Assembly (NCBI GenBank): GCA_028275745.1
Contig: JAPWUB010000001.1
Span: 1-38,949, forward strand
Direction: 5' to 3'
Source: Desulfurococcales archaeon
GTDB taxonomy: Archaea > Thermoproteota > Thermoprotei_A > Sulfolobales > Ignisphaeraceae
Length of the DNA: 38,949 nt
The position numbers were made by a program, and so were the translations under genes. This document shows positions 1 to 6,834 of the stretch, in pieces. Below the pieces are notes generated by a model that saw only the letters and a list, made by a program, of their open reading frames with translations, searched no databases and was not told where the DNA came from. The first letter of the stretch is position 1. Every line of letters begins with the position of its first letter.

Positions 1-2
1 TG

Positions 3-188
3 GGGGACATGCTTGTAACTCTTGCCTGCTTAGCTGAGGGAACAACAAGGTATACAACATCAGAGCTTACTTTACATACACAAACTGTGCTAAAAATAGC
101 TAAGGACGTTGCTGGCTGTAGCTATAGCATTGAGAAGCTAGGCTCAAAATACCTTGTAGAGATTAGTGGGATAGGATTCTCAACTTAA
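3..188 (+). CDS. rtcA: RNA 3'-terminal phosphate cyclase, C-terminal fragment (truncated by window start)
   Basis: Open frame from the window edge to TAA at 186-188: GDMLVTLACLAEGTTRYTTSELTLHTQTVLKIAKDVAGCSYSIEKLGSKYLVEISGIGFST; the 'LTLHTQT' C-terminal signature resembles RtcA. Confidence 0.6.
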   Translation, partial: GDMLVTLACLAEGTTRYTTSELTLHTQTVLKIAKDVAGCSYSIEKLGSKYLVEISGIGFST

Positions 189-191
189 TTC

Positions 192-386
192 CTACTTTAT
201 CCTAACCCTATTGTACTTCTTGTTCTGCCAACTATACCTCCTCATCTTACTAGATCTACCAAAACCACATGCTGCGCAGTAGCCCTTTGCAACATTAAAT
301 GCTACTCTTCCACAGCGCCTACACTTAATGTGTGTAACTTTCTTGCTTCTCTTACCCATTGACGGTGTGCCTTTCAAATGCCTCAC
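192..386 (-). CDS. rpl37e: 50S ribosomal protein L37e
   Basis: [23 protein letters not shown]...CAACGFG zinc ribbon, typical L37e. Confidence 0.93.
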   Translation of the reverse strand: MRHLKGTPSMGKRSKKVTHIKCRRCGRVAFNVAKGYCAACGFGRSSKMRRYSWQNKKYNRVRIK

Positions 387-414
387 CTCATATCAGTATC
401 TTTACCTAGCTGAG

Positions 415-651
415 TTACATTGGCGAGATAACTACTATGTTCTCGCCTCTTATAAGTACTGTTCCAAGCTTTCTCCAGCTCCCATCATTCATTTCTTCCT
501 CAGCGTTATCAAGTACTACATTTAGGTGCATGTCGTAACTTCTCAGCCTTCCTCTAATAGATTTACCTCCTCTAAGCTTTATCAGGACCATTTGCCCTAA
601 GCTCTCAGCCAAGATTTTGTGTGCTGTATCAGGAGTTTGATTAGCGCTCAT
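415..651 (-). CDS. Sm-like (LSm) archaeal protein
   Basis: Sm1/Sm2 motifs: LGQMVLIKLRGGKSIRGRLRSYDMHLNVVLDNAEE...GTVLIRGENIVVISP; adjacent to L37e as in many archaea; ORF reaches 669 but MSANQ start is more likely. Confidence 0.9.
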   Translation of the reverse strand: MSANQTPDTAHKILAESLGQMVLIKLRGGKSIRGRLRSYDMHLNVVLDNAEEEMNDGSWRKLGTVLIRGENIVVISPM

Positions 652-739
652 AGCCTTAATCCTCAGCACACAGCTCTTAATGAGGTAGGGTTATAAACTT
701 TTGCTCTACTCGTTTAATGGTTGTAAGGGCTGAGCATCA

Positions 740-1249
740 ATGATTTTAGGAATTATGAGTGATACTCATGACAATATCGAGGCAGTGTCAAAGGCTCTTG
801 AAATCTTCAGAAAGCATAATGTTGAAGCAATTATACATTTAGGAGATATCGTATCACCTTTCACACTAATGAAGATTGTAGAATTCCCAGCAAGAATAGT
901 CGTTGTTCTAGGCAATAATGATGGCGATGAAGCTCTCCTAAGAGAAATAGCTATGAAGGCAGGCGCAGTCGTGCGCAAGTATGTGCATATAATGGAGATA
1001 AGCAAGAGAAAAACCCTCCTAATGCACGGATTTGGCAACATAGAGACCACACTCACACTAGTTAATGCACTAGCACAAAGCAACATATTTGACGTGATTC
1101 TCTATGGTCATACACATAAAATAGATGCTCGTGTAGTAGGTAAAACCCTAGTCATTAACCCTGGTGAAGTCTGCGGCTATATAACCGGAAAACGAAGCGT
1201 AGCAATACTTGACACAGTCACGTTAGAGTATAGAATTATAGAATTTTGA
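740..1249 (+). CDS. YfcE/MJ0936-type metallophosphoesterase
   Basis: MSDTHDN, HLGDI, GNND, LMHGF, YGHTH metallophosphoesterase motifs. Confidence 0.9.
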   Translation: MILGIMSDTHDNIEAVSKALEIFRKHNVEAIIHLGDIVSPFTLMKIVEFPARIVVVLGNNDGDEALLREIAMKAGAVVRKYVHIMEISKRKTLLMHGFGNIETTLTLVNALAQSNIFDVILYGHTHKIDARVVGKTLVINPGEVCGYITGKRSVAILDTVTLEYRIIEF

Positions 1250-1305
1250 TATAGGGTTATTAGCCTACACAAAATCTAGACAAATGGTAGAGCAAAATAG
1301 AGGGT

Positions 1306-1396
1306 GGCCGCGGTAGCTCAGCCTGGTAGAGCGCGGGACTGTGGGGCAAAAGGCGCAGAGATCCCGAGGTCCCGGGTTCAAATCCCGGCCGCGGCC
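1306..1396 (+). tRNA. tRNA-His(GTG) with a 16-nt intron (1345-1360) at position 37/38
   Basis: Acceptor GCCGCGG(1307-1313)/CCGCGGC(1389-1395); G-1 at 1306 opposite C73 at 1396; anticodon GTG 1341-1343; stem CGGGA/TCCCG; intron folds as a bulge-helix-bulge; no encoded CCA. Confidence 0.93.
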
Positions 1397-1461
1397 CTAA
1401 ATCAATTTTAACCCACCAAGTAATATCTTAGTTGCCCTAAGAATAAAAGTAGGTGTGCATC

Positions 1462-1668
1462 ATGACAAACTTTAAGAAGTATAAGGAAGCTCTAGAGAAG
1501 TTAGGACTTAAACAGTTAGATGTTTATAGGCTTAAAAACAAAGACATTATCAGAGCTCTTAGACTTAATGATAACAAAGTACTATTAGTAGAGTTACCCA
1601 AGCATAGAGAAGAGATTAGTGTAGAAGAGTTTATAAACATTGTCAGATCCAAAATTGAAACCAAGTAA
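1462..1668 (+). CDS. small hypothetical protein
   Basis: ORF of 68 aa from ATG 1462 (alternate GTG at 1453) with GGTG upstream; no family recognised. Confidence 0.5.
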   Translation: MTNFKKYKEALEKLGLKQLDVYRLKNKDIIRALRLNDNKVLLVELPKHREEISVEEFINIVRSKIETK

Positions 1669-1779
1669 ACTTTATAAAACAAATTACGTTAATTTTGAAC
1701 CATACTTGCAGGTATTAAGGTTACAACCAAGTTATTGTCTGTAAAATCATCGTTTTATTGCTACACCGTTTTATCTGGT

Positions 1780-1858
1780 TGTACCCCGCCGGACCGATCT
1801 CTCCACATTTCCATACCCATCCACGGGTCTTTCGGAGAGATGTGAGGCGGCGGGGCAC
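1780..1858 (-). ncRNA. H/ACA-type pseudouridine guide sRNA (candidate)
   Basis: Minus strand: lower stem CCCCGCCG/CGGCGGGG (1848-1855/1784-1791), upper stem ATCTCTCC/GGAGAGAT (1834-1841/1797-1804), internal pocket CCTCAC / CGGTC, ACA box at 1782-1780, 14 nt from upper stem to ACA. Confidence 0.75.
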
Positions 1859-1875
1859 CAACTCTTTATAGAGCA

Positions 1876-1884
1876 GTATTTAGG
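1876..1884 (-). promoter_or_regulatory. possible TATA element for the H/ACA-type sRNA
   Basis: Minus strand CCTAAATAC about 24 nt upstream of the predicted RNA 5' end. Confidence 0.35.
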
Positions 1885-1967
1885 GTAAAAAGTCTTCGCA
1901 TTTCTTTGCTTCTGTGCAATGAAACTAAGCCAGTGTCAGTAATTAGTGGGTCTTGTTGGTGGGGCCG

Positions 1968-2044
1968 TGGTAGCGGGGGGTGGATTTGAACCACCGACCT
2001 CGGGGTTATGAGCCCCGCGGGCTGCCAGGCTGCCCTACCCCGCT
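1968..2044 (-). tRNA. initiator tRNA-Met(CAT), CCA encoded
   Basis: AGCGGGG/CCCCGCT acceptor, A1-T72, anticodon stem GGGG-CTCATAA-CCCC with initiator-type G:C run, 3' ACCA. Confidence 0.93.
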
Positions 2045-2103
2045 ATTTTACGGCCCCATTACTATATTCAGATACCTGCCAGGCTTATAAGTGCTTTGAG
2101 GTA

Positions 2104-2745
2104 TTACAATGCTGTGGTGCTGGTTGATGAAATTAACTTCTTTATCTCTACTAGCTTTGGTTTTAAGTTCCTTATACGAATCTTCAATATGTTTGTAAGT
2201 CTCTGCATATGAACCTTGCTTACACCTGTAACCTTTGCTATTTCCTCTGTATCTGCCTCGCCATTTATTAAGAGCTCTTTTAGTAGTAATGCCAACGCTA
2301 CTTTTCCTCTGAACGTTCTTGAAGATAGTATTGGGTCGCCTTCAATTATCTCTAGAAGACTTTTGACAATACTATCTTTTTCAACAAGTTCTTTTAGGTT
2401 TGCATCATATACATGTACGAATACTCTAGCCTTTCCACCACTAAGTCTTGTCTTGAGCGCCTCAACATCTACACGAACATTTCTTCTACAGCGCTTGGCA
2501 TAGCTTTCATATACCTTGACCTCCTCCTCATATTTTAAAAGCTTGCGCAAGTTATACTTAGCACTTCTGCTTCTTAATGCACCCCTCACATTCCTTGAAA
2601 TCTCTTCTTCCTCGACTTTTGGTGGTACTCCAATGAGCTGTTCAGGAAATATGTCCTCAATGACTGTTCCACAGTTTGCGCACACAATGTATCCTCGGAT
2701 ATAGTCGTAAACAACATTGAGAGATCCACAGTAGGGGCATTTCAT
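2104..2745 (-). CDS. TFB-related protein: TFIIB-type zinc ribbon plus C-terminal HTH/cyclin-like region
   Basis: CPYCGSLNVVYDYIRGYIVCANCGTVIED zinc ribbon; C-terminal TEEIAKVTGVSKVHMQRLTNILK HTH; too short for two cyclin repeats. Confidence 0.75.
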   Translation of the reverse strand: MKCPYCGSLNVVYDYIRGYIVCANCGTVIEDIFPEQLIGVPPKVEEEEISRNVRGALRSRSAKYNLRKLLKYEEEVKVYESYAKRCRRNVRVDVEALKTRLSGGKARVFVHVYDANLKELVEKDSIVKSLLEIIEGDPILSSRTFRGKVALALLLKELLINGEADTEEIAKVTGVSKVHMQRLTNILKIRIRNLKPKLVEIKKLISSTSTTAL

Positions 2746-2875
2746 GATAAACGCCAGAAATGTATGAGTATAGAACGAGACTATATAAAATGGTGTGTAA
2801 TGTTCTATTCATACACGCTCAGTGTGAACCGAAACTATTCAGAAGCTACAAAGCTTTGCTTGTTTAAAGCGCTTC

Positions 2876-2924
2876 TCAGCAATCATATGCTTCATCATGT
2901 AGGCAGCCTGGGATCCATCATCAT
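2876..2924 (-). ncRNA. C/D box sRNA (candidate; core from box C to box D)
   Basis: Minus strand: ATGATGA(C)-TGGATCCCAGG-CTGC(D')-CTAC-ATGATGA(C')-AGCATATGATTG-CTGA(D); spacings 11, 4 and 12 nt. Confidence 0.72.
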
Positions 2925-2961
2925 CAAAGTTCTGCTCTCGATAAATTAATACTGCAAGCTG

Positions 2962-2970
2962 CTTTAAAAC
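2962..2970. promoter_or_regulatory. TATA-like element between the C/D sRNA and pcn
   Basis: CTTTAAAAC about 40 nt upstream of pcn ATG; near-palindromic, so it could also serve the minus-strand sRNA. Confidence 0.4.
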
Positions 2971-3007
2971 TAATTATGGAAAGTAGAACTGTAATTGGGG
3001 GCAAACT

Positions 3008-3772
3008 ATGAGTACGCTACTTACAATACAACCCAAGATTCTGTTCTCGTACCCAAGTGCAAAAGACTTTACAAATGTGCTGAAAACAATTTCAGAGATT
3101 GTTGAAGAGGTACTGTTTGAGGTGAGCACCTCAGGATTAAGTGTTAAAGCATTGGATCCAAGCAGGGTAGCACTTCTACGTGTTGAGTTACCTGCAGAAG
3201 CGTTTCAGGAATTCAAAGCCGAGCAAGAGCTAAAAATTGGGTTGGCTGTTGGCAACTTGGTGAAGGTGTTGAAGAACTTAAAGAAGGGGGATAAAATTAC
3301 AATTGCAGCAAATGAAGAGTTTGTTGAAGTTGTTGTAGAGGGAACAACTACAAGAAGATATAAGTTTAGAAACATTGAGGTGATGTCGGAAGAAGTACCA
3401 GAAATAAAGCCAGAGTTTGATGTAGAGGCTTCAGCTACAGCATCAGTTGTAAGAACAATTATTTCAGAACTAGCCTCGCTCACGTCTACAATAGGCTTAT
3501 CAGCAACAAAAGATGCGCTGGTCTTCATCGATTTAGATACAAAGAAGGTTAGTCATAGAATAACACAAGCGTCAGGTAATTTGATTTCACTTAACCTAAA
3601 GAAAGAAGAGCAGATTACTGTTCCCTACGATAGCGAGTACCTATCAAAAATAGTCGATATTCTGCGTCTGGGTTCTGTAGTTGATATAAAGTTTGGATCG
3701 GAAGCACCATTATATATGGCGCTACAGTTCTCAGGAGGAAAGGCAGAGTACCTCTTGGCGGCAAAGATCTAG
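3008..3772 (+). CDS. pcn: DNA polymerase sliding clamp (PCNA)
   Basis: FTNVLKTISEIVEEVLFEVSTSGLSVKALDPSRVALLRVELP...; C-terminal YDSEYL...APLYMALQFSGGKAEYLLAAKI. Confidence 0.96.
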   Translation: MSTLLTIQPKILFSYPSAKDFTNVLKTISEIVEEVLFEVSTSGLSVKALDPSRVALLRVELPAEAFQEFKAEQELKIGLAVGNLVKVLKNLKKGDKITIAANEEFVEVVVEGTTTRRYKFRNIEVMSEEVPEIKPEFDVEASATASVVRTIISELASLTSTIGLSATKDALVFIDLDTKKVSHRITQASGNLISLNLKKEEQITVPYDSEYLSKIVDILRLGSVVDIKFGSEAPLYMALQFSGGKAEYLLAAKI

Positions 3773-4962
3773 TCATTTTTGCTTGTTAGTTTAATCATTT
3801 TATAGGGGTAAGCTAGGGGATTCTTAACTCTGCAATCCCATTTACACATATTTAGTGTTTTCATTGTTGCACAACTGTAGGGTAAGTACTTCTTTTTCGA
3901 GCCTCTCAATCCCTGTAAATGCTCTATTTGGTATCTCGTAATCTTTTCATTAAAGTCTGGGCTATGCTTAAATAAGTCAATTATAACCTCTGGTGATATA
4001 TTAAGATTGATTAAGAATGTTGCTAGGGCAAATCTTTGGTGGTGCGTGAGGTTTTCGCCTTTAAGCAATAGGTTAAGAATGTTATTAATACATGGCGGAA
4101 AATACTTTTCAGCAATCTTTACAAGCTCTTCTACGTTCTTGATGTTTGCAAAAAGCTCTTTTAATCTATGTATATGTTCTTGTTCAGATATAGTAATGGA
4201 ATCTGCGTCCTCCTTACCTTTACCAGAGGTATTAAGATCAGCAACGCCTTTTGTAGGTATCTCTAAAGCTTCTTCAAACTTCCTTAGAATTTCTTCAACC
4301 TCACCACCTTTCAGCGTGCATGAACTTGAGAGCTGACTAATTTTTGAGACGAGGGCATGCCTAAGATACTCAGCTATAAGTCTTACTATCTTTACTTTAC
4401 TGTCTACATAAATATATCCCTTAGCTATGGGGAATGCCACGAGTTTCCAACTTTCTTCCGTTAGTAAAGTTCTTGCTAACTTAAGGTAATGGTATAGAGG
4501 CATTCTGTAATTGAAACATAAAGCCCCTATCTGTGCATTATTTGCAGATTTTACAACAATGTAATGGGTTTCCAGAGCACACGGCTTATACTCAATTTCT
4601 ACACCTAGTGCACGTGCAACGGTCACAATATCTAGATCAGAAAGTTTGTTGAGCAACTCTTGTAAAGACATAGCAACTTTATGTACCAGTCTATTTAGTA
4701 TAATGGTGTATTGCGAGAATTGTGTAAGTATAATAAACAACGCGGCAATGTACTTGTCATCAACTTTAACGAGAAGGTCTACAAGTTCATGTTCGCTCAA
4801 ATTCTTTATTTTCTGAGCAAGAGAAATTGCATCTGCGCTTATCTCTACAAACATTCTGATATCTTCAATAAAGAATTGCTTGAAAAGTTCATTACATGAG
4901 CTTGCATTCAAGAAAGAACTAATTACAGTAAGTAAGGTCATTTTACGATTCACTTTATTCAT
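3769..4962 (-). CDS. priL: DNA primase large subunit PriL
   Basis: FPPCINNILNLLLKGENLTHHQRFALATFLINLNIS...FKHSPDFNEKITRYQIEHLQG...YSCATMKTLNMC...C Fe-S domain typical of PriL. Confidence 0.93.
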   Translation of the reverse strand: MNKVNRKMTLLTVISSFLNASSCNELFKQFFIEDIRMFVEISADAISLAQKIKNLSEHELVDLLVKVDDKYIAALFIILTQFSQYTIILNRLVHKVAMSLQELLNKLSDLDIVTVARALGVEIEYKPCALETHYIVVKSANNAQIGALCFNYRMPLYHYLKLARTLLTEESWKLVAFPIAKGYIYVDSKVKIVRLIAEYLRHALVSKISQLSSSCTLKGGEVEEILRKFEEALEIPTKGVADLNTSGKGKEDADSITISEQEHIHRLKELFANIKNVEELVKIAEKYFPPCINNILNLLLKGENLTHHQRFALATFLINLNISPEVIIDLFKHSPDFNEKITRYQIEHLQGLRGSKKKYLPYSCATMKTLNMCKWDCRVKNPLAYPYKMIKLTSKND

Positions 4963-4968
4963 AACTTG

Positions 4969-5439
4969 TTAATGTTTCTGTTCGCACTCTCTATAAATTT
5001 TAAGAATAAGATCCTTTATTTGCATACCCACAGCTCCAAAACTATTAACTTTAATGCATTTATGCATGTTTGCCGCGGTTTTCTCATTTATGACTTCTAC
5101 CAGTAATAATGGATTTATTGGAGGGTCAGGCAACTCTGGAAAAGGTTTTTCTTTACCTAAGTAAATCCATTTTAAATTTGATCCTTCCTTCTTAAGTATA
5201 TACCAATATCTGCCAAAGTAGTAGTAAAGTCTTTTCTCACCGTAGGGATACTTCCTCACAACAATATGTAGTGGTTTTAAGTATACACCAAAGCGTTTAA
5301 TTGTTCTGTTATACTCATATAATGCCTGTCTATAGCTATCGAGGAGTATGGCAACAATTTTCTTCATACACGAACTATCTACGCATACCGTGTATTCGCT
5401 GCTATCTCTGTTTCCAGGCATATTTTTATTAACCCGCAT
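4969..5439 (-). CDS. hypothetical protein immediately upstream of priL
   Basis: 156-aa ORF in the priL direction, 6-nt gap; motif RLYYYFGRYWYILKKEGSNLKWIYLGKEKPFPELPDPP. Confidence 0.7.
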   Translation of the reverse strand: MRVNKNMPGNRDSSEYTVCVDSSCMKKIVAILLDSYRQALYEYNRTIKRFGVYLKPLHIVVRKYPYGEKRLYYYFGRYWYILKKEGSNLKWIYLGKEKPFPELPDPPINPLLLVEVINEKTAANMHKCIKVNSFGAVGMQIKDLILKIYRECEQKH

Positions 5440-5543
5440 CTAGGGTATATAGTTAAACGTATATCTAATAACACTGAGTCTCATAGCGATTAAGAGCAGT
5501 AAGATAAGTTTTGTTTAAGCAAAGGTAAAGGTAATTGTTGGAA

Positions 5544-6683
5544 TCATCTCTTTTCAAATTCCTCCATTATTACGTGTACTCTACGTATCTTTTCTTCCCC
5601 TACATTAAGATGCAGAAAGTTATCTACAACAATTTCACCGTCCACTAGTACTAACTTAACATTGTAAAATGCATTGTTTAAAGCATTCAATATTGTGAAG
5701 TCTTCCATAGGTATAGGTCCATAAGGAGGATCTCTAAAACTAACAAGTATTATGTCGCTGTGAACCCCTTCAGATATTCTATGCACTCCTATTCTATTAT
5801 TCATTGAATTAAACCTTGTCAGTATTGATATGGGCGTATAGATATCGTTGTTATATATGTGTGTAGGAAGCGATGTCAACAGCTTCTTTGGGTTGAGCAT
5901 TATCGTTTCACGTGTTAGTAATGCGCAAGGAGGTTTCCATCGCGACAAGCTCGTGTAGGCACAATTTTCTGTTGTAGTTATATCAGGGTCTAATATGACT
6001 CGGTTTTTTATACCTTCAAAAACCTTTGGATGCCGAACATAGGCGGCATAATTAACATAAACGAAGATATCCTTCTCATTTATAGTGGTTATGAATTCGC
6101 TTGTAAGCTTATCCGTCTCTTTGTCGTTCTCTATGAGTATGCCTAGGGAAAGTAGTCCTCGTTTTATAGCTTCCATATCTTTACAACTACGTATTACAGT
6201 GTTTACAGCGTTTTCAAGTTCATGAACGCTCGATAAGTTTGCGAAAGGTATTACGATTCTAAATCTAGTCCAAGCATCTGACACTGCACTGGCAATTGCA
6301 CTTAGAAGCTTTTCCAATGGTTCTGGAATGAATGAAATTATAGAGGTTACGCCATTTTGGTTTAATGATGCTAATGAAACCTCTATGAGTGCTTCTGTTT
6401 CAAGCTTTGTTAACGATGATATGCGTTGCATTAGTTCTTGTTTGCTTTTCTGTGTAAATTGGAAGAGATATTCTAAGATGTTACCCATACCCACAGTAAA
6501 CCCTGGTATGGCAACAGCAAAGCTCTCATTAACCACATATTCGGCGAACTCAAGTTCTGGCGGTGGTTCACCTTCGTTGTATGCTACGGTTATGCCACGA
6601 TCTATGTATATATATCCTTTCTTAATGAACGGCCTTCTCTCGTCAAGCGAAAGTATGCTTACACCTTCAATGAGAATCTTCAT
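5544..6683 (-). CDS. amidohydrolase-superfamily-like protein lacking metal ligands
   Basis: VAIPGFTVGMGNILEYLFQ occupies the usual PGFxNxHxH position; C-terminal GVHSDIILVSFRDPPYGPIP and VKLVLVDGEIVVDN match the amidohydrolase C-terminus. Confidence 0.65.
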   Translation of the reverse strand: MKILIEGVSILSLDERRPFIKKGYIYIDRGITVAYNEGEPPPELEFAEYVVNESFAVAIPGFTVGMGNILEYLFQFTQKSKQELMQRISSLTKLETEALIEVSLASLNQNGVTSIISFIPEPLEKLLSAIASAVSDAWTRFRIVIPFANLSSVHELENAVNTVIRSCKDMEAIKRGLLSLGILIENDKETDKLTSEFITTINEKDIFVYVNYAAYVRHPKVFEGIKNRVILDPDITTTENCAYTSLSRWKPPCALLTRETIMLNPKKLLTSLPTHIYNNDIYTPISILTRFNSMNNRIGVHRISEGVHSDIILVSFRDPPYGPIPMEDFTILNALNNAFYNVKLVLVDGEIVVDNFLHLNVGEEKIRRVHVIMEEFEKR

Positions 6684-6834
6684 ACTGAACCCATGCCCAG
6701 TACAGTTTATTAGTACTTAAGCTATGTTAAGCTCTGTATAAAATCAATGTTTAACTGCTTATATAAATGTAAAATGCTATGATCAATTTATCTTGTTGAG
6801 GAGATCAAATTTTATTGCGTTGTCCAATGTGTTG

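Noticed and set aside
2764-2949. 61-aa plus-strand ORF between the TFB-like gene and pcn
   Set aside because: No recognisable features, and it lies opposite the C/D box sRNA candidate; most likely spurious.
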